Assembly: GCA_017621085.1 (NCBI GenBank) | Contig: JAGATW010000058.1 | Location: 1 to 45,468, forward strand | Length of the DNA: 45,468 nt | Source of the DNA: Clostridia bacterium | Lineage (GTDB): Bacteria > Bacillota > Clostridia > Oscillospirales > CAG-272 | Reading direction: 5' to 3' | Shown: positions 24,879-33,355 of the stretch, one piece after another | Layout of the letters: every line of letters starts with the position of its first letter | How positions within the stretch are numbered: the stretch's first letter is position 1 | Notes under the pieces: model-generated | Database searches by the model: none | What the model was told of the DNA's origin: nothing | The model's input: the letters and a program-made list of their open reading frames with translations, nothing else | Program-made: the position numbers and the translations under genes

Positions 24879-27068
24879 TTATTTTGTAAGAATAAGCTCT
24901 AATTTTCCACCATTTGTAATTTGGTCATAGGAAATATAATATTCATTTATTTCCTTACCGTTTAGCTTGATTTTTTCAATGTATGGGTATTCGTTCGGGT
25001 CCTTGTCGCACTCAACTGCAAAGGTTGTACCGAGTGAGCAGCTATGGTATTTTTCATTCAGCTTAATTTCCCCACGCTTAAAGAGTGGTGTATTAATATA
25101 GTATAGCGGCTTGCCCATACAAGGCTGTGCAAAGCCTAAGGCTGATAGCACATACCAGGCTGAGAGCTGACCAACGTCCTCATTACCGCAAAAGCCGTAT
25201 GCACCAAGTCTATACGCTTCCTTTTGTACACGTCTTGTCCAATACTGTGTGCGTCTTGGTAAGCCAAGGTCGTTAAAGTAGTGGGTTATATTATGGCAGG
25301 GCTCGTTTGAATGATTATAGGCTTCATTCCATAGCTTTGAAAAATCTGCCTCCTCAAATAGCCTTTCCAAAAGAGCAATTGCTCTTTCCTTGCCAAAAAG
25401 CTCACACAAGCCTTTAATGTCATAAGGCGCAAACCAGCCTTGCTGGAATATGTTGCTCTCAACACAGCCGATTGAAGAATATTCGCTATCTACCTCTATG
25501 AATTTACCGTTTTCGTCCCTTGGACACATAAAGCCAAGGTCCTTATTGTAGTTGTCCTTGTAGGTACTTACTCTTTGTAAAAGGTATTCGTAATCCTCTT
25601 TTTCCCCAAGATCATATGCAAAGGAAGCGAGAGCGTAGTTAGCCATTAAAAATTCAAGGGTTTCGCTTAAGGAATTCTTAACATAAGTCCTTTCGGTAAG
25701 GTCCTTCGGGTAAAGGCTGTTAAATTCTTGACCGTAGCTTTCCTTTATACCAAAAACAGACTTTTTGCAAAGGTCATAGGCAAAATCGTAATTAAATCTA
25801 TCAATACCCTTAACATAAGCATCGGCTAAAACAATTAAGCCCGGGTCACCAACCATACATTTTGAGTCGTTGCCCATTAATTCCCAACGTGGAAGGGAGG
25901 AATTTCTAAAGGTGGCAATATTTAAAAGTGACTTAATCGTATCGTTTACGCACTCGGGGTCAATCAAGGTAAGCCAAGGGAATTGACTTCTGTAAACATC
26001 CCAGCCACTAAACATTGTACGATGGTTGTAATTTGATTTCATTCCACCCTCAAGCACACAAGAAAATCTTCCGTCACAATCGGTCATTGTGCGTGGGTCA
26101 AGCATAGTATGGTAAAGGCAGGTATAAAACAATGTTAAATCCGTTTCCTCTCCACCCTGTACGCTTGCACAGCTAAGTGCATTTTCCCAAGCTAAATCAG
26201 CCTCGCCCTTTAGCTTATCAAAATCAAAATGACTGCATTCGGTATTCAGGTTGTTTATAGCTCCTATAATATCAACGTAGGAAATACCACCCTTTACTAA
26301 TATTTCCTCATTTTCCTCTGTGTCAAAGCAGGCAATAAGATGTAAATCTGAGCCTGTTGCACATTTAACGCTTGGATTTAAAAGATTTTCATTTTCAAAA
26401 AAGCAGGTATATTTTGGCTCCTTTGATAGCTCAAGGCAAAAATGAAGCTTGTAGCTAATGTTACCGTTACCTCTGCCAAAGCCACCGCCCTTTGGTGTAC
26501 AGGTAATACTGCCGAATATTCTATTACCTGAAATTGTAACGCCTTCAACGTCTGCTCCTCCCGCAATTCTACGTGAGAAATTAAAAATAATTCCACTCTC
26601 ACTTGATTTTGGGTATGTAAAGCGCAGCATACCCGTATGCTCTGACACAGTTGCCTCTGCCTTTACATTGTATCTATCAAGTAAAACAGAGTAATACCCT
26701 GCCAAGGCTACCTCATTTTCGTGGCTAAAGGAAGATTTCCAACCATCCTTACCCTTTACAAAGGGAACCTCGTCGTTTGAGCCACTACGCAAATCGGTTT
26801 TGCCTACAATAGGCATAATTTGTATATTGCCCAAATCTCCATACCAGCCAATGCCACTCATATGGTTAAAGCTAAAGCCCTCTATTGTGCTTTGGCAATA
26901 GTTATAGCCTGTACCGTTATCTCCACTTGTGGTAGTGTCCGGTCCTAATTGTACCATACCATAGGGGTATGTAGCGCAGGGATGAGTTTTGCCTCCTCCA
27001 TGCATGCTTTCTTTTTGCTCATCGCCAACTGTTCCGATAATTGGATCTACATAGCTTGTTCTTTTCAT
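24879..27068 (-). CDS. GH92 family alpha-1,2-mannosidase-like glycosidase, no signal peptide
   Basis: A protein of 729 aa. GH92 features: VDPIIGT at the N-terminus, HGGGKTHPCATYPYGMVQLGPDT, the segment GFSFNHMSGIG, GDPGLIVLADAYVKGI, and GFCGNEDVGQLSAWYVLSALGF in the helical catalytic domain. GH92 enzymes are Ca-dependent, inverting exo-alpha-mannosidases. The start MKRTSYVDP has no signal peptide, so this enzyme is cytoplasmic, unlike many Bacteroides members. The ATG is only 2 nt after the Fe-ADH stop and lacks its own good ribosome binding site, pointing to translational coupling. Substrate is probably a short imported mannoside. Confidence 0.88.
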   Translation of the reverse strand: MKRTSYVDPIIGTVGDEQKESMHGGGKTHPCATYPYGMVQLGPDTTTSGDNGTGYNYCQSTIEGFSFNHMSGIGWYGDLGNIQIMPIVGKTDLRSGSNDEVPFVKGKDGWKSSFSHENEVALAGYYSVLLDRYNVKAEATVSEHTGMLRFTYPKSSESGIIFNFSRRIAGGADVEGVTISGNRIFGSITCTPKGGGFGRGNGNISYKLHFCLELSKEPKYTCFFENENLLNPSVKCATGSDLHLIACFDTEENEEILVKGGISYVDIIGAINNLNTECSHFDFDKLKGEADLAWENALSCASVQGGEETDLTLFYTCLYHTMLDPRTMTDCDGRFSCVLEGGMKSNYNHRTMFSGWDVYRSQFPWLTLIDPECVNDTIKSLLNIATFRNSSLPRWELMGNDSKCMVGDPGLIVLADAYVKGIDRFNYDFAYDLCKKSVFGIKESYGQEFNSLYPKDLTERTYVKNSLSETLEFLMANYALASFAYDLGEKEDYEYLLQRVSTYKDNYNKDLGFMCPRDENGKFIEVDSEYSSIGCVESNIFQQGWFAPYDIKGLCELFGKERAIALLERLFEEADFSKLWNEAYNHSNEPCHNITHYFNDLGLPRRTQYWTRRVQKEAYRLGAYGFCGNEDVGQLSAWYVLSALGFAQPCMGKPLYYINTPLFKRGEIKLNEKYHSCSLGTTFAVECDKDPNEYPYIEKIKLNGKEINEYYISYDQITNGGKLELILTK

Positions 27069-27070
27069 GT

Positions 27071-28168
27071 TTACATAAGACTTGATTTATATATTTCAAT
27101 TTCCATTTCCCTTGTAACCTCATATGGGCAGGAGGCTACATTACGAGCTTTAATTGAAATTTCTGACCAGTCTATTATCTCCTTTTCATTAAAATTACGC
27201 ACACGGGGTAGGATTTTTTTAAGATATTCCTTGAAATTCTCAAGAGATTTAATGCCAAGCGCACATAAGCAATTTGACACTCTTACACTATCAACCCTTT
27301 TTAGATATTCATACACCAAATAGCCATTTGCCATTCCGTGAGGAATATCGCAAAAGTATGTTAGTGCATAGCCCATTGAATGTACAATCGTAGTACCCGT
27401 TTGGGAAATTACTATTCCACCTAAAGAGGACGCCCACAAAAGCTCTGTACAAGCATTAATGTCTAAATTTCCGTTTTCTAAAGCATTTAGGTGCTTACCT
27501 ATAATTCTTAGTCCCTCAAGAGCCATATAGTCGCTTGAAGGGGATGCTTTTTTGTTTGTATAGCCTTCAATTAAATGACACATAGCATCAACCGCTGTAT
27601 TTCTTGCAACCTGTAAGGGCAAGGAAATGGTATATCTGCCATCTAAAAAGGCTGTTTTAAAAAAGCAATCAACACAGGAAAAGCTCCTTTTTGTTTTTTC
27701 CTTGTGCAGAGTAAGAATTGAATAAGGTGTTACCTCAGACCCTGTGCCTGATGTTGTCGGAATTGCAACCATTGGCAGCGGCTTATTTTTGTATTTGCCT
27801 GTAAAAATGTCGTATGGCTGAAAACCCTCGTTCACCTCATTTGTTGCATAAACGCCAATTGCCTTAGCCGCGTCCATAGGGGACCCACCACCTATTGAAA
27901 TTATAAAGTCTGCTTGACATTCACGTGCGAAAATTCCACCCTTAATCATATCGTTAATTTCCGGGTTATTTTCCACTTTATCGTACACGTGGTAGGGTAT
28001 TTTTTCATTTTCAAGGACAGAAATTACATCATCAAGTGCTCCTGATTTTTTGCCCGAGCTTTTGCCCGTTACAATCAAAGCTCTTGTACCGATAATTAAT
28101 TCCTGTGGATTTGTTGTAACACAATTTTCTCCAACAATTACCTTAGTTGGCATATGAAATTTAAACAT
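27071..28168 (-). CDS. Iron-containing alcohol dehydrogenase
   Basis: A protein of 365 aa, group III Fe-dependent ADH family. The NAD-binding motif IGGGSPMDAAKA and PTTSGTGSEVTPYSI are typical; metal ligands are Asp/His in AVDAMCHLIEGY, His in IVHSMGYAL and His in IPHGMANG. The oxidised or reduced substrate (an aldehyde/alcohol or a lactaldehyde-like compound) cannot be assigned. AGAGGTGAT lies before the ATG. It is the first gene of a two-gene unit with GH92, so it may act on a product of the mannoside route. Confidence 0.9.
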   Translation of the reverse strand: MFKFHMPTKVIVGENCVTTNPQELIIGTRALIVTGKSSGKKSGALDDVISVLENEKIPYHVYDKVENNPEINDMIKGGIFARECQADFIISIGGGSPMDAAKAIGVYATNEVNEGFQPYDIFTGKYKNKPLPMVAIPTTSGTGSEVTPYSILTLHKEKTKRSFSCVDCFFKTAFLDGRYTISLPLQVARNTAVDAMCHLIEGYTNKKASPSSDYMALEGLRIIGKHLNALENGNLDINACTELLWASSLGGIVISQTGTTIVHSMGYALTYFCDIPHGMANGYLVYEYLKRVDSVRVSNCLCALGIKSLENFKEYLKKILPRVRNFNEKEIIDWSEISIKARNVASCPYEVTREMEIEIYKSSLM

Positions 28169-28185
28169 TATATCACCTCTTTTTA

Positions 28186-28214
28186 ATTATATAATATTTT
28201 TTCCTTTAAGTCAA
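28186..28214 (-). promoter_or_regulatory. Promoter of the Fe-ADH/GH92 unit
   Basis: On the minus strand TTGACT and TATAAT are 17 bp apart. It lies back to back with the fumC promoter. Confidence 0.8.
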
Positions 28215-28222
28215 ATATAATC

Positions 28223-28251
28223 TTGAAAATGTTATACTAATATGTTAAAAT
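28223..28251 (+). promoter_or_regulatory. Promoter of fumC
   Basis: TTGAAA, a 17-bp spacer and an extended -10 TGT-TAAAAT. Confidence 0.7.
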
Positions 28252-28280
28252 ATTTTTACTATTCAAATGGGGGGTTATTT

Positions 28281-29645
28281 ATGGAATATCGTAAGGAGCA
28301 TGATTCTATGGGTGAGGTATTAGTGCCAAGCAACCAATATTGGGGGGCGCAAACCCAAAGAAGCTTAGAAAACTTTAATATAGGCTGTGAAAAAATGCCT
28401 GTTGACATTATTAACAACCTCTTTATCTTAAAGCTTGCTTGCGCAAGGGCTAACCACAAGCTAAAGCCTGAAAAAATGACTAAGGAAAAGCTTGAATTAA
28501 TAGAAAAAGCCTTTGAAGAGCGTGATGAGCTTATATACAGTGAATTTCCACTTAGCGTATGGCAAACAGGAAGCGGCACGCAAACAAATATGAATATAAA
28601 TGAGGTTATTGCAAATTACTGTAATTCTCTTTGTGAAAAAAAGCTTTTGCATCCTAATGATGATATAAATATGTCCCAAAGCTCAAATGACGTTTTTCCA
28701 ACTGCAATACATTTAGCTTGCAGTGGTGGAATTTATTCTTTACAAATGATGCTTGAAGGACTTATCACCACCCTTCGCAGTCTTGAGAAAAAATATAAAA
28801 GAGTAGTTAAAAGCGGAAGAACACACCTGCAAGATGCAACACCTATTACCTTTGGTCAGGAAATTTCAGGCTGGCGTTCATCCTTGGAGGTTGATATGAA
28901 GCTTCTTGATGAAGCCCTAAAGCCTCTTTGCTCTTTAGCAATAGGTGGAACTGCTGTTGGTACAGGACTAAATGCGCCAAAGGGCTTTGATGATGCTGTT
29001 TGCAGGGAGCTATGTAGCTTAACAGGGAAAAAATATGTACCCGCAAAGAATAAATTCCACGCACTTTCATCAAAAAGTGAGGTTGCTTTTGCCCACGGTG
29101 CATTAAAAGCTCTTGCTTGTGACTTGATGAAAATTGCAAATGATGTAAGATGGCTTTCCAGCGGTCCAAGATGCGGTCTTGGTGAAATTACAATACCTGA
29201 AAACGAGCCTGGGTCATCAATTATGCCGGGCAAGGTAAACCCAACACAATGCGAGGCTATTACTATGATTGCAACACAGGTAATGGGCAATGATGCAACT
29301 ATTGGCATTTGCGCATCTCAGGGCAATTTTGAACTTAATGTTTTTATGCCCGTTATTGCTTATAACTTTATGCAATCAATTAACCTTTTATTTGACGGTA
29401 TTAATTCCTTTAATAAAAATTGTATAAGCGGACTTAAGGCAAACAAGGAAAAAATGCGTCAAAATTTACATAATTCCTTAATGTTAGTAACGGCTCTTAC
29501 TCCTTATATAGGCTACGAAAAGGGTGCTGAAATTGCAAAATCAGCTCACAAAAAGGGTATTTCCTTAAAGGAAGCCTGTCTTAGCTTAGGCTATCTTACA
29601 GAAGAGGAATTTGACAAATATTTTCATCCCGAGGAAATGGTATAA
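28281..29645 (+). CDS. fumC: Class II fumarate hydratase
   Basis: A protein of 454 aa that interconverts fumarate and malate. Class II signatures: WQTGSGTQTNMNINEV (fumarase rather than aspartase, which has AGTSTNMN), SGRTHLQDATPITFGQE (catalytic His), and GSSIMPGKVNPTQCE. I use ATG 28281 after GGGGGG; an upstream in-frame ATG lies inside the promoter. It is monocistronic. An oxygen-stable fumarase is found here without other TCA genes; it may supply or use fumarate in a fermentation pathway. Confidence 0.93.
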   Translation: MEYRKEHDSMGEVLVPSNQYWGAQTQRSLENFNIGCEKMPVDIINNLFILKLACARANHKLKPEKMTKEKLELIEKAFEERDELIYSEFPLSVWQTGSGTQTNMNINEVIANYCNSLCEKKLLHPNDDINMSQSSNDVFPTAIHLACSGGIYSLQMMLEGLITTLRSLEKKYKRVVKSGRTHLQDATPITFGQEISGWRSSLEVDMKLLDEALKPLCSLAIGGTAVGTGLNAPKGFDDAVCRELCSLTGKKYVPAKNKFHALSSKSEVAFAHGALKALACDLMKIANDVRWLSSGPRCGLGEITIPENEPGSSIMPGKVNPTQCEAITMIATQVMGNDATIGICASQGNFELNVFMPVIAYNFMQSINLLFDGINSFNKNCISGLKANKEKMRQNLHNSLMLVTALTPYIGYEKGAEIAKSAHKKGISLKEACLSLGYLTEEEFDKYFHPEEMV

Positions 29646-29667
29646 AAGGCTAATAAAATATAATTCT

Positions 29668-29702
29668 GCCACATTATGTTTTTTTGCATAATGTGGCTTT
29701 TT
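29668..29702 (+). terminator. Terminator of fumC
   Basis: GCCACATTATG / CATAATGTGGC, an 11-bp perfect stem, followed by TTTTTG. Confidence 0.85.
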
Positions 29703-29714
29703 GTAAAAAACACC

Positions 29715-29743
29715 TTGACAAATGCAATTTAAAGTATTACAAT
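29715..29743 (+). promoter_or_regulatory. Promoter of the antiporter gene
   Basis: Consensus TTGACA, a 17-bp spacer and TACAAT. Confidence 0.8.
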
Positions 29744-29784
29744 AGGTGAGGCTTTAAAAAAATATATAAAAAGAAGGCGAATTT

Positions 29785-31083
29785 ATGGAAATTTTATTTA
29801 GCTTGTCTATTGCTTTATTTGCAGGACTTTTGCTGTCACGCTTAGCTAAGCTTGTACAGCTTCCTGCTGTTACTGCCTATTTGGTGGCAGGTATTTTAAT
29901 AGGACCGTTTTGCTTAGGTGCATTCGGTATTGAGGGTCTTGGCTTTACTCATCTTGATATTGATATGAAAAAATTCTCTATCATATCAGATGTTGCTCTT
30001 GGCTTTATTGCCTTTTCTATCGGTAATGAGTTCCGTTTAAGTGAGCTTAAGCACATTGGTAAAAAGGCTACAATTATCGGTATTTTCCAGGCTGTATTTA
30101 CAACTATCGTTGTTGATGCTGCTCTTATCGGCTTACACTTTATTCTCGGAGATAAATTCCCACTTGAGGCAGCTATTATTCTCGGTGCTGTTGCATCTGC
30201 TACTGCTCCTGCCGCTACTCTTATGGTCGTTAAGCAATACAAGGCAAAGGGCCCTGTAACAAGCACACTCTTGCCTGTTGTAGCTCTTGACGATGCTGTC
30301 GGTCTTGTATTATTCTCAATCTCCTTTGGTATTGCAAACGCACTTTATATGGGCAAGCCCGATATGGTTTCAATTATTGTTGAGCCTATTTTAGAGGTTG
30401 TTGTTTCCATTGGCTTGGGTATTTTAATGGGTCTTATCTTTACATTTATTGAAAGATTTTTCCACTCTCGCTCAAAGCGTTTAAGCGTTAGCGTTGCTTT
30501 TGTTTTCGCAACCGTTGCAATTTCAACCCTTAACTTCCACATAGGACCTGTACACGTAACCTTCTCACCACTTCTTTCCTGTATGATGCTTGGCACAATA
30601 TTCTGTAATATTTGTGATTTTGCAAGCGAATTAATGGACCGTCTTGACAGATGGACAGGACCTATATTCATTTTGTTCTTTGTTTTAAGCGGTGCAGAGC
30701 TTGAAATGACAGTATTTGCAGACGGAATTGTCATCTTAATTGGTGGCGTTTACATAATTTCTCGTTGCTTAGGTAAATACTTTGGCGCAAGAATCAGCGC
30801 AGACATTTCCCACGCAGAGTCAAATGTTAAAAAATATCTTGGCATTACTCTTTTCCCACAGGCAGGAGTTGCTCTTGGTATGGCAATGAAGGCATCAGCC
30901 TTTGGCGGTAGCATTGGTCACTTAGTTGCAAACATTACACTTTTCTCCGTTTTGATTTATGAGCTTGTAGGACCGTTCCTTACAAAAATCTCACTCCAAA
31001 AGGCAGGAGAAATCGACCCCGAGGGTAAAATAAGTAACCGTATTAAGGACCACGACAGACACGCAAATACAAATAAAATATAA
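29785..31083 (+). CDS. Cation/proton antiporter (CPA family)
   Basis: A protein of 432 aa with about 11-13 membrane helices and no C-terminal TrkA/RCK regulatory domain. The N-terminus (RLAKLVQLPAVTAYLVAGILIGP) is typical of the KefB/NapA-like CPA2 group, and a paired-Asp motif sits in a helix (ALDDAVGLVLFS), where CPA2 antiporters bind Na or K and protons. A helix near the end, PQAGVALGMAM, matches the core of this family. The hydrophilic C-terminus is short (RIKDHDRHANTNKI). It is monocistronic, with GAAGGCG before the ATG. The ion cannot be decided from sequence. Confidence 0.88.
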   Translation: MEILFSLSIALFAGLLLSRLAKLVQLPAVTAYLVAGILIGPFCLGAFGIEGLGFTHLDIDMKKFSIISDVALGFIAFSIGNEFRLSELKHIGKKATIIGIFQAVFTTIVVDAALIGLHFILGDKFPLEAAIILGAVASATAPAATLMVVKQYKAKGPVTSTLLPVVALDDAVGLVLFSISFGIANALYMGKPDMVSIIVEPILEVVVSIGLGILMGLIFTFIERFFHSRSKRLSVSVAFVFATVAISTLNFHIGPVHVTFSPLLSCMMLGTIFCNICDFASELMDRLDRWTGPIFILFFVLSGAELEMTVFADGIVILIGGVYIISRCLGKYFGARISADISHAESNVKKYLGITLFPQAGVALGMAMKASAFGGSIGHLVANITLFSVLIYELVGPFLTKISLQKAGEIDPEGKISNRIKDHDRHANTNKI

Positions 31084-31089
31084 AACCGT

Positions 31090-31128
31090 AAGGCAAGCAG
31101 TAAGAGGGGTATGCTTGCCTTATTTTTA
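31090..31128 (+). terminator. Terminator of the antiporter gene
   Basis: AAGGCAAGCA / TGCTTGCCTT (10 bp, 12-nt loop) followed by ATTTTTAT. Confidence 0.8.
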
Positions 31129-31276
31129 TAGCGTGGTGATATTCGGCAAGAGTTTTTAATGCAGTATAAGACTTTATTTGTCGCTCCAAATCGAGTTCAA
31201 TTAGGGTTGGTAGCGGCTAGCGGTGATATGAAAGGCGATAATAGACGCATTGATGATAATAATGCGTAGCCAAAAC
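31129..31276. repeat. Composite repeat: 76-bp repeat copy 2 inside GTGATAT-type sequence
   Basis: The 76-bp repeat of 89-164 recurs at 31144-31219. It is flanked on the left by GTGGTGATATTCGG and on the right by GCGGTGATATGAAAGG, and then by an inverted repeat ACGCATT-N10-AATGCGT (around 31250-31270). The GTGATAT spacers are those of the mini-palindrome arrays, so the 76-bp unit seems to be inserted in, or part of, such an array. The region lies between converging genes and contains no gene. Confidence 0.75.
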
Positions 31277-31309
31277 AAAAAGGTGAGCATTTTAAATGCT
31301 CACCTTTTT
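31277..31309 (-). terminator. Terminator of hpf, probably bidirectional
   Basis: AAAAAGGTGAGCA and its complement form a stem of about 13 bp, with T-runs on both strands. Confidence 0.8.
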
Positions 31310-31346
31310 AGGGGGGAAAATGGGTATATATAAAATCCTTTTTTAC

Positions 31347-31871
31347 TTAAATTTCAGGAACGATTAAGCCATAGCCACCTGCTTTTCTCTTATATACTAC
31401 GCAGGTTTCAAGGGTTTCTGCATCCTTGAATACATAAAAGTCGTGACCCAAAAGGTTCATTTGCATAATTGCTTCTTCAACATTCATTGGCTTGAATGGG
31501 AAGGTTTTTACCTTTATTTTGTCGTAGCTTTCTTCTTCTATATCAGGCATTTCCTCATCAATTTGAGCAAACACCTCTTCCCTTATTCTTTTTTGTAATT
31601 TTGTTTTATTCTTTCTTATCTGACGCTCAAGACCATCTATTGCACGGTCAACTGATGTTGCAAAGGACTCACTCGCTTCCTCTGCTCTATATACAATTCC
31701 CTGTGAGCGAATGGTAATTTCAACCTTTTCAAGCTCGTTAGGCATTGAGAATGTAATATCCATTTCAGCCTCGCCTACAAAGAATTTGTCAAATTTAGCC
31801 AGCTTCTTTCGAGCCATTTCCTTAACTGAGTCATAAACTCTCATTTGTCTTGCAGTAAAGTTCATTTTCAT
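31347..31871 (-). CDS. hpf: Long-form ribosome hibernation promoting factor
   Basis: A protein of 174 aa. Residues 1-100 are the RaiA/S30AE domain that binds the 30S decoding site; residues about 115-174 (KVKTFPFKPMNVEEAIMQMN to the end) are the dimerising C-terminal domain that pairs two ribosomes into inactive 100S particles. This is the usual form in Gram-positive bacteria. I use ATG 31871 (MKMNFTARQ), with GCGAGGTG upstream, not the earlier in-frame codon, which would lie upstream of the promoter-proximal palindrome. Confidence 0.92.
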   Translation of the reverse strand: MKMNFTARQMRVYDSVKEMARKKLAKFDKFFVGEAEMDITFSMPNELEKVEITIRSQGIVYRAEEASESFATSVDRAIDGLERQIRKNKTKLQKRIREEVFAQIDEEMPDIEEESYDKIKVKTFPFKPMNVEEAIMQMNLLGHDFYVFKDAETLETCVVYKRKAGGYGLIVPEI

Positions 31872-31895
31872 AGTAACACCTCGCCTTGAGTGATT

Positions 31896-31925
31896 CAAAG
31901 GAATTTCCTTTGTAACCATATTATA
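31896..31925 (-). promoter_or_regulatory. Extended -10 promoter of hpf with palindrome at the start
   Basis: On the minus strand TGTGA-TATAAT (TATAAT at 31920-31925) has no good -35. A 17-nt palindrome, CAAAGGAA-T-TTCCTTTG (31896-31912), begins at about +1. It may be an operator for a stationary-phase regulator or a 5' mRNA hairpin. Confidence 0.5.
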
Positions 31926-32069
31926 TCACACTTTATTGTAAAAATAAATAGTTTTTGTGATATTTTTTAAAATATTTTGTGAAAATTAGCTAAAACATAT
32001 GAGAAAGCTTACAAAATCATAAAAAATTGATTTTTCTCCAATTATATTATTAAAAATAAGGTATTTTGT

Positions 32070-32098
32070 TTGACATTTGAACCAAAATATGTTATACT
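32070..32098 (+). promoter_or_regulatory. Promoter of the pfp/DUF1846 unit
   Basis: TTGACA, 17 bp, and an extended -10 TGT-TATACT. Confidence 0.8.
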
Positions 32099-32128
32099 AT
32101 TTCTTGTTGATGACAGGAGGCTTTTTAT

Positions 32129-33355
32129 ATGGGATTTTCTAAATTAAATGCTATTGTTGGCCAGTCAGGTGGTCCAACATCTGCCATTAATGCAACTCTT
32201 AGAGGTGTAATTGAAGGCGCAAGTAAAAAATTTAATAAGCTTTATGGTATGCGCAACGGTATTTCCGGTCTTTTGGAAAACAGAATTACGGATTTGACTT
32301 ATCTTTATAATGAGGACGAGCTTCTTTATTCCTTGTCCTTAACCCCTGCATCTGCTCTTGGCTCTTGTAGGTTTAAGCTACCAAGCGACCTTTCAAGCCC
32401 TGTGTACAGGGAAATTTTTGATATTCTTTATAAAAACGATATAGGCGTATTTTTCTACATTGGTGGCAATGACTCTATGGACACGGTTGATAAGCTTAGT
32501 AAATATGCTAAGCTAAATTCCTTAGATGTTATTATTATCGGTGTGCCTAAAACTATTGATAATGACTTGATTTTAACCGACCATTGCCCCGGCTACGGCT
32601 CTTGTGCAAAATATGTTGCCACAACTGTTTATGAGGTTGCAAGAGATATTGCCTCATACAAGCTTCCAAGCGTAACCTTTGTTGAGGTTATGGGACGTGA
32701 AAGCGGTTGGATTGGCTGTGCCTCAGCTCTTTCCAAGTGCTACTTTGGTGTTGGGGCTGATTTGGTTTATCTACCCGAGGCAGGCTTTTCATCAGGCAGA
32801 GTTTTAGGCGACCTTGAAAATATGCTAAAGCAAAAAAATGATATTTTGGTATCAATCAGTGAGGGTGTTTCCTTTGATACAGCAGTTGGCGAGGAGGATG
32901 CCTTTGGACATAAGGCGCTGTCAGGCATTGGAAAAACACTTGAGCTTCTTGTTAAAAGAGAAATTGGCTGTAAGGTAAGAAGCATTGAATTAAATTTACC
33001 TCAACGCTGCGCCGCACACTTGGTTTCCAAAACAGATATTGAGGAAAGTGTGCTAATTGGCAAAAGAGCAGTTATGCTCGCTTGTGCTGAGAATAGTGGT
33101 AAAATGGCAGCCTTTGTTCGTGCGCAGGGTGAATATTCTGTCAGCGTTGATATGGTTGATGCATCCTTGGTTGCAAACGCAATTAAGTGCGTTCCACGTG
33201 ATTATATTAATAAAGAAGGTAACTTTATAACCGACAAATGTGTTGAGTATATTTCACCTTTAATCAAGGGTGAGATGGATATAAAATATGAAATGGGCTT
33301 GCCTCGGCATTTTGAAATGCCTGACGGGAATGGAGGAATGGCATGTATAAAATAG
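32129..33355 (+). CDS. pfp: 6-phosphofructokinase, probably pyrophosphate-dependent
   Basis: A protein of 408 aa that phosphorylates fructose 6-phosphate in glycolysis. The motif PKTIDND has Lys where ATP-dependent enzymes have Gly (PGTIDND), and GGNDSMDT has a side chain where they have the second Gly of GGDGS; both point to pyrophosphate as phosphoryl donor and a reversible reaction. MGRESGW is the sugar-phosphate site. The Asp that normally binds Mg in GG-D is Asn here. AGGAGG lies before the ATG. The gene overlaps the DUF1846 gene by 13 nt. Confidence 0.88.
   Translation: MGFSKLNAIVGQSGGPTSAINATLRGVIEGASKKFNKLYGMRNGISGLLENRITDLTYLYNEDELLYSLSLTPASALGSCRFKLPSDLSSPVYREIFDILYKNDIGVFFYIGGNDSMDTVDKLSKYAKLNSLDVIIIGVPKTIDNDLILTDHCPGYGSCAKYVATTVYEVARDIASYKLPSVTFVEVMGRESGWIGCASALSKCYFGVGADLVYLPEAGFSSGRVLGDLENMLKQKNDILVSISEGVSFDTAVGEEDAFGHKALSGIGKTLELLVKREIGCKVRSIELNLPQRCAAHLVSKTDIEESVLIGKRAVMLACAENSGKMAAFVRAQGEYSVSVDMVDASLVANAIKCVPRDYINKEGNFITDKCVEYISPLIKGEMDIKYEMGLPRHFEMPDGNGGMACIK

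Noticed and set aside
24879-27068. Secreted glycan-degrading locus (PUL-like)
   Set aside because: No signal peptides, no SusC/D, no transporter or sensor genes are linked; the enzyme seems cytoplasmic.
28856-29308. 150-codon open frame antisense to fumC
   Set aside because: fumC is clearly coding with full family motifs; the antisense frame has no ribosome binding site or family likeness and arises from codon bias.
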